This document shows positions 1-12,746 of a stretch of DNA of 64,000 bases, piece after piece. Source of the DNA: Paralichthys olivaceus (taxonomy: Eukaryota > Chordata > Actinopteri > Pleuronectiformes > Paralichthyidae); contig NC_091100.1 of assembly GCF_024713975.1 (NCBI RefSeq), positions 19,742,001-19,806,000 of the forward strand, read 5' to 3'. Position 1 is the stretch's first letter. Each line of letters opens with the position of its first letter. A program made the translations under genes and the position numbers. The notes under the pieces were generated by a model. The model was not told the origin of the DNA and ran no database searches. It saw nothing but the letters and a program-made list of their open reading frames with translations.

Positions 1-3000
1 CATCTGTCCAACCACATTAAAGGTCTGGTGCCTCGGACCCACCTGTCTGACATCATCCTCAAGAACCCGGAGAAGAAGTACGTCGAGGGAATGAAGGTCA
101 AATGTCGGGTCAGTGCAGTTCCTGACTTTTTTAAAAACCACTTGGAAAACCACAAGAATAAAATCTGTAACAAACAGGTTTTAAATTTATATTTTTCTTA
201 CTCAGCCGTGTGTTTGTGGGTGGATTTCTTTCTTCAGGTGCTATCTGTGGATCCAGCAAATAAGAAGCTGTACCTGACCAGAAAGAAGGCCTTGGTAGAA
301 AGCTCCCTGCCATTGATCCTCAGCTATAACGATGCTCGTCCTGGCTGCGTGTCCCACGGCTACATCGTCTGCATCAAAAGCTTCGGCTGCATCGTTCGTT
401 TTTACAACAACATCAAGGGTCTGGTGCCGATCAGTGAACTCGGCTCTGAGCCCATCAGCAGTCCTGAGGAGGTCTTCTATGTTGGACAGGTGAGGAGATC
501 ACATTAAATGAACGCTGAGAATAACGCCAGGTTTGATGAAGGTTTTAAATCTAAGTTAAAGATGTTTGCAAACCATTATAAACAAACTTTTGATTTGACT
601 CTGCCACAATGTTTTGTTTTTTTATGCCCCAGGGGCCTTCAATACAATTTAAGATTTGTAATTATTGAGGTAATTTTTAACTCGATAATTTCTCTCATCA
701 AGCTAAATCGCCATGGTAACTTGAGCTGCACCTCTTAAAGGAGAAGTTTGGTTTTTTTCAACCTGGTCCTTATTTCCAGCATATGGTATGTAGATCTACT
801 CACCCATAAACGTTTGGAGTAACTTGGAGTCCTTCGGGAACTTTTAGATCCACACGCGTATATCCATACAACGCAAAGGTTCGGGGCATCCACAATACTG
901 CCTCTAAATAACGCGTTATCTGCCGCGAAACTCTTTATTTACTATGAATCGCCCGCACTAGTCCCCTGTGAGTCTCGCTAGCCTCGGAGCTAGCATTCAT
1001 GGTTGTATTCATGGTACTGATGACGTTTCTCATAATTATCCACTCAGCCTCTGAGACTAAAAAAGTTGTGGCTGGATAAGAGAACCCAGAATTAACTTAG
1101 ACAGTTGATAACCAGGTTAAGCTTGCTTCGTAGCACAGGCCCCTGCTTACAGTACAGGTTATCAGGATGGACAAGAATAACAGATATAAGCTTGTTTCGT
1201 TGCGCATGCTCCCGGTGTTAGAGAGCAGTGTTTGAGTATAAGTATCTGGCATCTTACAAGTTGTTTGTTGTGGTTGATGTTCCAGGTGTTAAAGACTAAA
1301 GTTCTCAAATGCGACCCTGAGAAGGAAAAGATGATGCTGTCCTTTAAAGCTGCAGTAGAGGGAGACACTGAGGAGGCTGCCAAAGTCCCGGACGACTTGG
1401 AGGTGGGGAAGGTGAGTTAAAGAACGTTTATTTTAACATCTTTGTTTCTTGTACATTAATTAATTTTTATGAATCTCACATCTACAATGTGTTCAATGTA
1501 GCAGGTGGAGGCCAAAGTGCTGAAAAAGTTAATCAACGGTCTGGAGGTCGCCATCCTGCCTGATGAGATACGAGCCATTCTACCCACCATGCACCTCTCT
1601 GATCACATGTCCAACTGCCCTCTGATGTGGGAGAGCCTGCAGGAGGGAGACAACATCTCGAACCTCGTCTGTTTCAGCAAGAACAAACAGCAAATTGTAT
1701 CCTGTTTTTAAAAGTCTGTTAATGTGTGAAACTGATCAAAACTGAAAAGTTTCCCTCAATCCTACCTTGTTTTTGGTTGTTAAATTTCATGTTTTCCTTA
1801 ACTGTTCCTCTGTCAAAGTCGCTCACTAAGAAACCGACGGTGAGGTGGGCATTGGAGGAGGGACTGGTTGCTAAGGATTTCTCTGAGATCACAGTTGGAA
1901 TGCAGCTGATTGGCTGGGTCAAGAACATCATGTCCTATGGCGTCTTTGTGGAGTTCCCACATGGCCTTGTGGGCCTGGCACCCAAGTCGGTGAGTAAAGA
2001 GCTTAGTGTTGCATATGTGCATGTTGCTAATTTATTATTTCCTTACAATTTCCCCCCCCCCCACTGCTCTGCTTCCCAGGCCATGACTGACAAGTTCCTC
2101 AGCGACACAGCAGCCGCCTTCCAGCTGGGCCAGACCGTCATCGCCAAGGTGACCAACCTGGATGAGGAAAAGCGGCGTTTCCTGGTCACTCTGAAGATTT
2201 CAGAGGTCATAACTCCAGACGGGGACGCCCAGACCAGACTTATTAATGGTCTGCAGGAGAGAAGAGCTGTGAATGAAATGCTGGCAATGAAAGGTATGTA
2301 TGTGATGTCCCTTCCTGCGTGAAGGTAGTTTAGCCTTTAGCTGTTTTCAGACACGAACTCTAGAAAATGTTCGGACAGTGGGATCAGGACTTTGTGCTGA
2401 GTTTTTCTTTCACGTAGGAATTAGCAGCTGGAGATTCTCTGCTCAGAACCAGAAAAATCTATCGAGGGCCGGTGCAACATGCAGGAAGCTGGACATGGCG
2501 TATAAATTCTGCTGTGGGGAGATCACACGTTTTTGTTTCTAGGACATCGACACAAGCGTCAGCCTGATCACCCAAAGCTTGTCATCTTTCAAAGTTGACA
2601 TTTTGCATCAGTCGCATGTTAGAAATGTCATCAGCACACTCACTTCCTGGCATTGAATCCTGTGGATAATCTCCTGCTGTGTTCTCACATGGGCTCACTC
2701 GGATATTATCCAGAGTTTTGACTTGGGGGCTGGTAGGACCAACTCCAAGCAACTGTCTCCTCTCACATGCAGCCTCTCCAGATAATTTCGGTCGAATATC
2801 CAGTTTGTCTGAAAATAGCTTTAGATGAAAACAGCTGCCTCTTGCAGACAGTTTCAATAACAATCTGATACTTTTGATACTGACATTGTCTAACATCTCG
2901 GTATGTCCGCCATTTCTCTCAGATAACTGTGATCTTCGCCAGCAGCTGACTGCTCTGTGTGTTGGTCAGACGCTGAAGTTGACCGTGGACACTGTGAACG

Positions 3001-6000
3001 ACGACGGAGCAACATTTAAGTCTCATGACTTGGTCAGTGCTACCATACTGGCCAACAAGTACCATGTCATGGGTATGTATGACACCTGGGACATATGAAA
3101 AGCTGTTGTTGGTGTCCCCGTCTTGGTTTGAAATTTGTGAATGTTTCTTAACATTGTCTTTTGGCATGCATACAGGCACAGACTGGTATCAGGTTTTCAT
3201 TTTATGACCGCATCAACCAAAATAATGAATTACTGCATCATCGATTGGTTGTTGCGTGTTGTACTGTACTAACATTAATAATCCAGATTTACTATTTATT
3301 GATGTCAGGACAATGCACTAAAGATATTCTGCACATCTCTAACATCTCACGTCTCTTTACGTCACATCACAGTCTATAAATTCTTTGTTTCCTGTTGGCC
3401 GTGTCCTTTTCAGGTGTTAACTTGACTGAAGGACAGAAGGTTACTGCCGTCATCCTTCATGTCCACATCCTGTCTGCCTCTGTCCATGTGTCTGTCCTTC
3501 CCAAGCTGGTGGCAAAGAAGAAATCTGTGAGTGTTGCTCTTGAATAAATAAAGAGGAAAGCTCAACTGACCACGATTTAACAGTTATATGCTGTAGGTGG
3601 TAGTTTTCTAAAGAGTCACATCGAGAGATAATATCAAAAATGGTTTTATGTAAGTGACTGAAAATTACTGAGGTGGGATGGGCATTTGAAAGATGAGAAT
3701 ATCAGTCAATACCGATAATAATCACGATAAATGTCACATTATTATTTCTTTTAACAGACACAGTTTTGCTCCTGAGTGAATGTTGTGGTTTTCAAACTCT
3801 TCTTTATGAGCAGGACGTGGCTTCCTTTATCCAGAAGAAAATTTACAGCCCCCTCCTACTTGTCTGATCCCACTCCCTCTAATAATTCTACTTTAGTCGT
3901 CATTAATTTTCTGTATATTTGTGTTTCTGTTTGTATTTTTACAGTTGAGTGAAGGATCAAAACACATAGCGATGTTGCAGTACATAGACAATGACTTTGC
4001 TGTGGTCTCATTGGACAATACGGCAAAGCTGACAGTGATCCATACCAGGAGCCACCTGAACGAGGTCTTACTCTCTGAGTCAGACAAGCTGAAGGGAGGA
4101 ATGATTTTGGCCGTTGAGGTGATAGAACCCAGCTGTCACGAACTACAAGGGCTCCCTCTAGTGTCGTGGCAACGCACTGCACCTAGACGACAGCGCACAA
4201 CCTCTGATAACCAGCAGGACTCCAAGGGTCACCGCTTCGGCGATATCCTGCAGGGGAAAGTGCGGACGGTGAAGCCTGTCTGCATTCAGGTCACACTGGA
4301 GGATGGAAGCACGGGCAGCGTACACGTGTCTGAGGTGATGGAGGTCACAAAAGTGTGTCAGGGATCTTTCCCGACGTCCTCAGTGAAAGTGGGCAGCACG
4401 GTCACCGCCCGGGTCATCGGGGGACGAGAAGCCTCCAGTAACAGGTTAGCAGTCTGCAGCAGTCAGTGCCTCGGTTTACATGTTTGAATAGATTTTTTTC
4501 ACTAAGCATTCTCAACCTTAAAACCCCTGTCAACGTGTTTATTACACGTTATACTGTGTTAAACTTATGATGAATTTCAACTATCTTTTGTTTTGTTTTT
4601 TTAGATTCTTACCATTCTCTCATCCCAAATATACATACACCATTCCTGAGCTCACTCTAATACCCAGGTAAGTGTATCATTCAGTGCTTTGTACAATTAT
4701 CAGGGTCAACATTACATAACAGACTGAATGTTTTTGTGGAATCCTAATGTAAATGAGTAAAATGACAGTGTTCTCATACTCAAACCAGAAGTACAGACAC
4801 TGATGTCTGTAGCTTTTTGTTTTAATAAAATAAAGTACACAGATTTAATATCGTGATTACAGCGATAAAATAAAATAATCCTATATTAGTGCTACACAGG
4901 GGGAAATTTGCTTTGTTGCAGCAGCAAAGAGGACAGTCAAACAATAGACAGCAGTAAAAGTAAAAAGTTTTATAATAAAAATAACAAAGTGTAAGCAGAA
5001 TCTATACAGTTTAACAAATGGCACATTAGCCACTGAATTGCACAGACAGAAATGAGTATTGCACAGTAAAACAACAATATAAAACTCAGGATGTGGATTT
5101 ATTTTACATGTTGTTGGTCTGTTTACAGTTTCTTTATCTCGTTGCAGCAAAGTAGATAAAAGTTCTGATTTCACACCAGTTGGAGCAAAAGAAAAACTTG
5201 AGAGCTACACAGTCGGAGAAGAAATTACATGCTTTGTATCAAAGGTACGTTTTGAAGATTGTATCATTTTATTTCATTTTAGACATAATCTCCTAAATTA
5301 CCTCTTCGATCATAAGATGACAAATTGAAATTCTGCTTCTGCTCTAGTTTAATCCAAAGAAGAAGTTGTTGGAAGTCACCACTGATCCACGTATTACTGG
5401 CACAGTTGAACTTCTGGCCATGATCACTGATCCTAAAGTAAGTTTGAAACAGTATCTGCCAGATGTCATTTCATGTTTTGGAAAAACACACGTCTGAACA
5501 TTCAAGTGCTGAAAATGGCTTTTCACAGTTGGAGAGAGTTGCCATTTGATGAACCATGATTTGAAATCTCAGTAAATTCTGCTTATTTTCAGGATGCCAG
5601 TCACCCAGAGAAGCTGTACAAGCTGGGCCAAGCAGTGTGTGCTAAAGTGGTCGAAACAAACTCCAAACCTCATCGCTTTGTGCTGTCACTCACAGGTTGG
5701 AGCAGCGTAGACTGTGCTTTTATTTTCTCTTTTTTGTTTATTATTTTTGGCTTTTTTACTTTTTGATTTTGCATTACTTTTCAAACACAAACAGAATTGG
5801 TTCCCTATGTTTTCTAGGAGTCCATACACTAGAGGAGGGCAGCGTTGCTTTGGGGATGGTGACTGATATTCGGCCACAAGGCCTCCTGGTCAAGCTTCCC
5901 TTTGGTGGCAAGGGCTTTGTTGCTGTAACTGAGCTGGCTGATGCCTACAGGCCGAACCCACTGGATGCATACAGCAAGGATCAGCTCCTCAGGTCGGTAG

Positions 6001-9000
6001 ATGCAGCAGCAATGCTGCTATGAAGATCCTTCAACACATATTCTGAGACTCAATGTCATCAGACACATCTGTTAATTCAGACTGGGTTAAAGCAACATCA
6101 TTCGGTCTTTACGAAAACAAATTACATACCTGATTATTTGTTTAGAGCGAGGAAGTGAGAATTGAGTGGTCAAAGTACTTATAGTACTTTACACTGTCCA
6201 CTTGTCATGGGATCTCTCAGGATGGATGTTAATACCAGGGCTGTGTCTGAAATCATTCACTAACCCTTCAGTTTCAATTATACTTACATTTATATTAAGA
6301 GTTTAACATTCTATCTCCTCTTTTGTTCAAGGTGTTTCCTCATTGCGTGTGAAAATGGCAAGTGGCAGTTGTCTCTACGTCCATCAAGGTATTACAACTG
6401 TCACTGTGAAAATCTGATACAGTTGTTTCTGTAACAACTCACAGCTTTAAGCCAACAGTAAATCTTAGAATGAGGTATAACTGATTGTAACTCTTGTCCC
6501 TCAGGCTGAATCCACAGCAGGCCAAGCTAGTGAAAGACCCAGAGGTTTTGTCTATAGACCACCTGAAAGAAGGCCAGATCATCAGAGGCTACGTCACGTC
6601 TGTGGGAGAGCAGGGGGTCTTCATCAGGTAACTCAGAATTTCACCAGCACCGAAATTTTGATTTAAGCAGAGTTCATACACATACACAACTGGCTGTGTT
6701 GTGATTTGAAGTTTGCAGTTGTTGGGAGTTCAAACTACTCAACTGACTGGGTATTCGGTGGGTCACACACATCTTTGTCCAGGAGGATAACCCAGACCCT
6801 GCTGACCATGTGCAAAGCATGACACAACATAAGCTGCTCCATAGTATCAATTTAAACATTGCAATTCAATACCCTTCTTATTAAACAACATTTTATTACC
6901 ATGGCTACATGCCGGTCCAGTTATATATTTTTTTTACAATTACTCTTTTAATGCTGTAATAGTGTTTTTATTTTTAAAGTTGTTTCTTTCACATTGACAA
7001 ACTAATCATTTAAATTAATATTACTGATAAAGTAAATGATAAAGCATATAAAGTAGTGGACAACTGTACCTCCATATCAGAGCCTGACTATGAGAGACAA
7101 GGTGCAACATTTGAATCAGGCTCTTTGAAAACATTATTGTATAGCAGTTATTAAGTAAAGCAATTTACTCAGGAAATTCCTTTTCAGGATTTATTATAGA
7201 TTATTTCATGTACAAATATTGACATCATGTTTCTTGTTGGGAGCAGTGTCTCTCTGGCTGGGTGTCCATCTCCGGTTTCCTCAGCGCAAATACTTTCTGG
7301 CATTCTTCCAGATGTATCTTCTATCTCTGCAGGAATCCTCATATTCCTCTTCATCAGAGAGGTTTGTTTCACCCTCATCTGCAGACCTCTGTCGCTTAGC
7401 GGTCTTATGTCTGCGAGACCCGTCTGAGAGCTCATTTGCTTCCTGCTTAGCAGCAAATCTTGACCTCTGGTGGTGAGTGTCCTGCTCAGCCCTGAAGTTC
7501 AAAACTTTCTGATGCTCTCGCTCACGGTGCTGATTCACTGTGGGGGTCAGAGCCTGTGGAGATCTCTGTCTCTCCCGTCCTTGTTTGGGAACCTTGTTTC
7601 TCTCCATCTCAGCCTGTTGCTCAGTGGCCACCTCCATGGAGCTGATGGTTTTAGAGTCCCTGTGCATCATCCTCTGCTCTCGCAGGGCTCTTCTAGTACG
7701 TTTTCCCCTTTTGATGAGCAGTTCATTCAGGGATTTCTGTTCTTCCAACTGTTGTTGGCTCTTTAGCAGTTCATTGCAGGCCTGGATTCTCCACTCTTGT
7801 TCTTTTTTAGCATTGTCCTTCTCGATGTCCAACAGGTCTTTCAGATTTCTGAGCTCTTTTCGAAGCCTCAGGTTCTTATCCTTGTTGCACCAAGATCTTT
7901 TGTCCTTTCTGTTTTGAGAGGTCCACTTGTATCTTGACATGGTGGTAGAACTTTCTTCCTGAGGTTGAATCAGCAGTAATCTTGTTGTTTGACTCTGTCG
8001 TTTGTCAAATTTCTCAGTGTGTGTCACTAACTGAGAGCTTCAGAATGATTTAAGTCAAGAGCTGCAGGCTCTTATACTGTATATGCTTGTATTCTCTAGA
8101 AGACTGTGATGTCATGCCACATCAATGCCACAGTGGCTTTGATATTAGCACATCATTTCTTCTGTTATTTTTTTATGCATTGTTTACATTCAAAATCACA
8201 ATCTGTGATTCAAATTTAAACATAAGAGATGCTCCCCTGTCATTGAAAATGGTTAAAGCCACTAATCATTACAACTGATTGTGATATGTGAATATAGGCT
8301 GTACATATATAATTTGATTGAAAGATTGATTGAAATCCTGGATTCAATATTAAGTACAATTCAAACTAGTGCACCATGTGTTCAATCGAAATATCCCCTT
8401 TGATACACAGATCCATAAACAGTTGTTATCTGTTAAGCTAATATCTTTCATTTTGCTGAGATCAGCTTCTTGTTCAGTGCCTCTACACAAGAGGCGTCTC
8501 AGCTGTAGTTTTTACTCTTTCATCTCACACAAGTCTGATGTAATAAACTCTGCAGGTGCATAAAAAAACACATCCATATATTTACACCTTAACTCTCATG
8601 ACACTGTGCACTGAGCTCCGAGTGATGCCAAAGGGCAGATGACCCACAGTCTACAGTACCTAAAGGCATCCTGTACAGATGGCCGGTCAAATGTGCTGCT
8701 TTTTTTTTCCACTTCATCAATATTAGATATATTATTTTTTAATTTTTTTTATAAATACAATGTATTTGCACAGAGCTTGTAGAAATAATGCCATGAACAG
8801 TTTGTATTTATCAGTTAATTTCATGGAAATCTAAATATTTGGTGTGACCACCAGTTCTCCTCTGTAGACTTTTTGAATAATACTTGGCAGGTAGGTTGTT
8901 CTAAACATCTCTAAGAACCTGTCACAGGTTTTTCTGTGGATTCAGTTTCCATTTTTCTTAATCATTGACTTTCTCTCAGTCCTTTGCCATGTGTGGATGG

Positions 9001-12000
9001 AACAAGTTCCAATATACATTTGCTCAAAGACAATTAAACAGTCATGATCTCCAATAACTTAGCATTACTAATTTTAGTAGGATCCGTGTGCACTTTCTTG
9101 ATGCACATGATCCATTCACACAACTAAACAGCCTTTTCCTTTGTACAGAATTCCAAGAACGGAATCCCCAAACTTGCGTGAAAGTGCAAAGGTCCATCAA
9201 AGCTGCTTGCAGCTTTTATTTCCTCTTCCTGCTTTTTAAAGGCTTTCCCTCATGTTTGTCATCCAGGTTGTCTCGGGTTATAACTGGAAGAGCCCAACTG
9301 CAGCAGTCCACCAAGTACTTTGTTCGCAACCACCAGGTCCTCGCTGAGCACCTGCCTCCCAACACGCTGCTCACCACAAAGATCTCCAGGTAAAAGAAAA
9401 TGCATTTCATCACACTACGGTTACCCTCTGCTCCTGCATAACTACCAGTTTGGCCAAAAAAGGAGAATGAGAGATTAGAAGCCATTTTTAGCAGACATCA
9501 GAAGATTACTTGCACAAATGGGCAGAATCTAGCAGTGCAGTTCTGACAGAGTCTTCTCATAAGCTCTTGCCCAGTGCAGCTTTAAGTTACACTCATTTTT
9601 AGAATCAATATTCTCATTGTGTCATTTTTAGTCTGCAGCTCTTTCTATTCTTATCCACAGTATTGACAGAGAGGAGGAATTTGTCAACCTCTCTCTGCTC
9701 CCTGTGGACACCGGGAAGCCGGACATCCTTCCAGAATCTCTCAGTCTGCCACTGCGGCTGATCGGAGAGGAGAAGAAGAAATATGATGCTGTTAAGAAGA
9801 AACGCACTCTTTCTGAGAGCGAACAGGTAACAAACAGCCTCAGTTTGTTGTCGCTTTTACATCAGACTCTAAGCCTGCTTTCCATTCAATCAAAAGCACA
9901 TTGCATATATGTATGTGAGTCACTACTCATATACATATATGCAAGAGGAGGTGGTACCCAATATAGGGGACCACTTCTACATTGGTCAGTGCCTTCTTAC
10001 TTTATCATTGACTCATTATCCTTTGGTCTGAAAATAATAAATGCTGCATTGATCTCGTCTGCATATCTGCAGCTTTAATTACAACCAGGCAGTTATGTAC
10101 CTGTGTTGTGTTTTATTAAATCCTTGGTGTCTTTAATTTTGTTTTCTTTGCCCAGGTCCCAAAGAAAAAGAAAAAGACGAAAAAAGCGAAGGGTGACGAT
10201 AATGACAGCGGAGTGGAGGTGTACTTCCGGGAAGAGGAGGATCAGGAAGATGAACCCAAATCTGAGGCTGCAAAAGTAATAAATTGAATATAATGCAGCT
10301 CTGTACGGTAGGTGCAGGGCCTTTTTTTTAAAAAAAAACTCTATAAATAAAAATGTTCCCTCTCTTCTCTCAGCCGGTGACGTCCAGCTCAGCAGGTCCA
10401 TCCAGACTACAGGTCACGGCAGGTTTCTCTTGGGACGTGGGCTTGAACTCCCTGAAGCCGGCTTCTGCAGCTCAGGATGGGGACTCCAGTGATGGAGAGG
10501 ACCAAGACGGAAGCAGCAAGGTGAGGCTAACATAGGAGGAGCATCTATCATTTCAACAATATTGATGGAAAATAACTTTGTATTCATTGGGCCACACTGG
10601 ATGCATGAGTGGCACGTGTGCGTTGTGGAATGTCTTGCTTTCATTTCTGTTAGAGTGGCTATACTTCCCATGAGTCATACCTGAAACCTCACATAGCAGT
10701 TCCTCGCACAAGACGCAGCATTTCAGTGCACACACACACACACACACACACACCCAGTGTGGCCCAGGCGTTACAAGTCTTAAATTATGTCTCTCTCTTT
10801 CTGCTCTTCTTCACCACTTTACATCGTCTTCATATTTTGCTGTGAACTCCCACTGTTCTCAGCCACAGAAGAAGTCTCGTCATGAGCTGGAGCTGGAGAA
10901 AAAGGCGGCAGAGAAGGCACTGGTACAGCGGGAAGTTGAGCTCATGGATCCGAACCTGCGCCCCGAAGACGCAGCTGCTTTTGAGCGCCTGCTCCTGGCC
11001 TCACCCAACAGCTCTCTGCTGTGGCTCCAGTACATGGCTCACCATCTGCAGGCCACACAAATCGAGCAGGCCCGTGCTGTGGCAGAGAGGGCTCTCAAAA
11101 CTATTTCCTTCAGGTCATTGACAGAATACTACATTTGTATTACTCCTATAATGATTCTTTCTTATTCCTTCTGAAGAAAAATGGATTTTGGTATGATGAG
11201 TTACCATGTTGCATCCATTTTCTGCTTCTTTTTGTGTATGTGCAAGATCTTACTGCAGCTGTTAGTAAAATCTGATCCTGTGTTCGTCCAGGGAGGAGCA
11301 GGAGAAGCTGAATGTGTGGGTGGCGCTGCTGAACCTGGAGAACATGTACGGCACAGAGGAGAGCCTGAAGAAAGTGTTTGAGCGGGCTCTGCAGTTCTGT
11401 GAGCCCATGCCCGTCTACCAGCAGCTGGCTGACATCTACGCCAAGTCCGACAAGATCAAGGTACAGTCTTATTTCTGAACTTCTACTCATCTTACCCATT
11501 TCAAGTACTGTGTTCTGTAGCATTGAGCGCTCTGTTTTGTGGCTGTACCCAGGAGGCAGAGGGCTTGTACAAGACGATGGTGAAGCGTTTCCGTCAGAAT
11601 AAGGCCGTGTGGCTGAGCTTCGGGTCCTTCCTGCTCCAGCAGGGTCAGAGCGATGCTGCCGCTGCTCTCCTGCAGAGGGCGCTGAAAAGCCTGCCCTCTA
11701 AAGAAAGTAAGTAAGATGGCCGGTTTGACTCGGTGAGACATGCCAAAGAGGAGATTTAGGTCTTTTTATGTTTTTGCAATAAATAGACTGAAACCAGTGA
11801 CCTGTTGCCTCTTGGACTTTGTAGTGAATGTCAGCGTGTAGTGTATATAACAATCATGTTCTGTTTCCCTGTTGCATCTGTCTCCCTCCACAGGTTTTAA
11901 CCTTTCATTTGTTGTGATCCCTTCTCTCAGGTGTGGATGTGATTGCCAAGTTTGCTCAGCTGGAGTTCCGTTACGGGGATGTGGAGAAAGGTCGCACCAT

Positions 12001-12370
12001 GTTTGACAAAGTCCTGACAAGTTATCCGAAACGTACAGATCTCTGGTCCGTCTTCATCGACCTGATGATCAAGCATGGATCACAGAAGGAAGTCAGGTGA
12101 GCAAATGATCTGTTGTCGAACCTTCCTAGTATACGTTACACAGATGGAAACAAGTGTTATGATCACACACACAACGTCCTACTTCCTGTCCCCTGCAGGG
12201 TGCTCTTTGATCGTGTGATCCACCTGAGCGTTTCAGTGAAAAAGATCAAGTTCTTCTTCAAGCGCTACCTGGAGTACGAAAAGAAGCACGGCACCACGCA
12301 GAGCATCCAGGCAGTCAAAGAGAAGGCAATGGAGTTTGTGGAAGCTAAAGGCACAGAGGCTGCAAACTAA
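1..12370 (+). CDS. pdcd11: Programmed cell death 11 / RRP5 homolog, 3' part (25 exons, 5' end outside window)
   Basis: RRP5 is a nucleolar scaffold of the small-subunit processome, needed for pre-rRNA cleavage towards 18S rRNA. The exons I join are 1-108, 238-489, 1286-1411, 1505-1696, 1819-1989, 2080-2293, 2923-3072, 3414-3526, 3945-4444, 4605-4667, 5148-5244, 5348-5437, 5593-5695, 5818-5992, 6332-6388, 6505-6627, 9267-9389, 9661-9826, 10156-10275, 10374-10520, 10863-11113, 11292-11460, 11553-11706, 11931-12096 and 12199-12370. They sum to 1,334 codons with stop. The first 17 exons or so encode repeated S1 RNA-binding domains (for example [20 protein letters not shown] and [16 protein letters not shown]). 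Exons at 9,661-10,520 encode a lysine- and acid-rich linker ([10 protein letters not shown]). The last five encode HAT/TPR-like helical repeats ending in a conserved [10 protein letters not shown]-type tail. The N-terminal part lies upstream. Identification is confident; individual junctions may be off by a codon. Confidence 0.95.
742..1130. repeat. Probable dispersed repeat in a pdcd11 intron
   Basis: The intron between the exons ending at 489 and starting at 1286 holds a block opening with a purine-rich start and a T-run (about 742-760). It continues with CG-containing sequence (ACGCGTATATCC, ACGCGTTATCTGCCGCG) unlike the AT-rich introns around it. It has no coding potential. The look recalls fish non-autonomous transposon copies, but I cannot name a family or find clear terminal repeats. 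Confidence 0.35.
4880..5100 (-). repeat. Degenerate LINE-like 3' fragment in a pdcd11 intron
   Basis: The stretch has the look of a widespread fish retroelement tail read in antisense: GGGGGAAATTTGCTTTGTTGCAG, then A-rich sequence and two TTGCACAG elements (about 5038 and 5061). It carries no open frame. The family assignment is from memory of fish repeats and is tentative. Confidence 0.35.
7190..7195 (-). terminator. Poly(A) signal AATAAA for the nested antisense ORF
   Basis: The minus strand reads AATAAA 86 bases downstream of the TGA stop at 7,281, a normal distance for a short 3' UTR. AT-rich DNA can produce this hexamer by chance. Confidence 0.4.
7281..7940 (-). CDS. Unrecognised 219-aa basic coiled-coil protein, intronless, nested antisense in a pdcd11 intron
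   Basis: I do not recognise this protein. The ORF starts at an ATG in an ideal Kozak context (ACCACCATGT) at 7,940 and runs 219 codons without a break. A GTG-initiated upstream extension to 8,027 is open but unlikely to be used. The protein is very basic and hydrophilic. Residues about 22-75 form a probable coiled coil rich in Lys/Glu/Leu. [14 protein letters not shown] lies at 78-90. A Gln/Arg-rich middle is followed by an acidic patch [10 protein letters not shown] at 194-203 and a basic Tyr/Trp tail. There is no signal peptide or membrane segment. It lies wholly inside the 6,628-9,266 intron of pdcd11, on the opposite strand. A TATA-like box (8,071-8,076) and AATAAA (7,190-7,195) bracket it, so it looks like a complete gene. 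Alternatives are a retrocopy of a nuclear coiled-coil gene, a member of a fish-specific family, or a chance ORF. The length, Kozak and poly(A) site argue against chance. Confidence 0.6.
   Translation of the reverse strand: MSRYKWTSQNRKDKRSWCNKDKNLRLRKELRNLKDLLDIEKDNAKKEQEWRIQACNELLKSQQQLEEQKSLNELLIKRGKRTRRALREQRMMHRDSKTISSMEVATEQQAEMERNKVPKQGRERQRSPQALTPTVNQHREREHQKVLNFRAEQDTHHQRSRFAAKQEANELSDGSRRHKTAKRQRSADEGETNLSDEEEYEDSCRDRRYIWKNARKYLR
8071..8076 (-). promoter_or_regulatory. TATA-like box for the nested antisense ORF
   Basis: On the minus strand this reads TATAAG within CAGTATAAGAGC. It lies about 130 bases upstream of the ATG at 7,940, so transcription would begin near 8,045 with a leader of roughly 105 bases. 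Inferred from sequence only. Confidence 0.4.
8100..9266. other. Remainder of the large pdcd11 intron
   Basis: AT-rich intron sequence between the nested ORF's promoter region and the exon starting at 9,267. I see no coding exon, RNA gene or repeat I can name. Confidence 0.6.
10729..10753. repeat. (CA)n microsatellite in a pdcd11 intron
   Basis: About 12 uninterrupted CA units are followed by CCCAGTG. It sits in the intron between the exons ending at 10,520 and starting at 10,863. Confidence 0.95.
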
Positions 12371-12703
12371 AAATGTTTTTCTAATCACAATAATCACCTT
12401 TGTAACTTGTAATTTAGCTTTTTTTAAATGCTGTGGACTGGAAACAGTTAAACCTGAAAGTCAGGGCATGGTGTTCTAATGTTGCAGAACACAACAAACC
12501 TTCGTCAATCATTAACTTGTGTTAAAAAAAACTGGTGTTCAGCATTTCATCAACTTATACTTTATTCCATTTTGTTTGTAAATGGGGGTGGGCTGAGAAG
12601 AGAATAGAAATATCATGGTTATTACTTTACAAATGTTTTTGAACTGATTTTTAAAAAAGTCCTTTATCCTTTTCATGATTCATAATTTTCTGGTTGATGT
12701 TTC

Positions 12704-12709
12704 AATAAA
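12704..12709 (+). terminator. pdcd11: Poly(A) signal of pdcd11
   Basis: AATAAA on the plus strand, 334 bases after the pdcd11 stop codon, is the first canonical signal downstream. Cleavage would fall near 12,720-12,735, almost on top of the rnf122 poly(A) signal on the other strand. Confidence 0.75.
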
Positions 12710-12740
12710 TACAGCACCATTACAATACATTACGTGACAT

Positions 12741-12746
12741 TTTATT
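12741..12746 (-). terminator. rnf122: Poly(A) signal of rnf122
   Basis: The minus strand reads AATAAA here, 735 bases past the rnf122 stop codon at 13,481. Only 31 bases separate it from the opposing pdcd11 signal, so the two mature 3' UTRs meet or overlap. Confidence 0.65.

Noticed and set aside
7219-7917. Plus-strand ORFs of 66-125 codons opposite the nested gene
   Set aside because: They are shadows of the minus-strand 219-codon frame. Leu/Ser-rich composition follows from reading Lys/Glu-rich codons in reverse.
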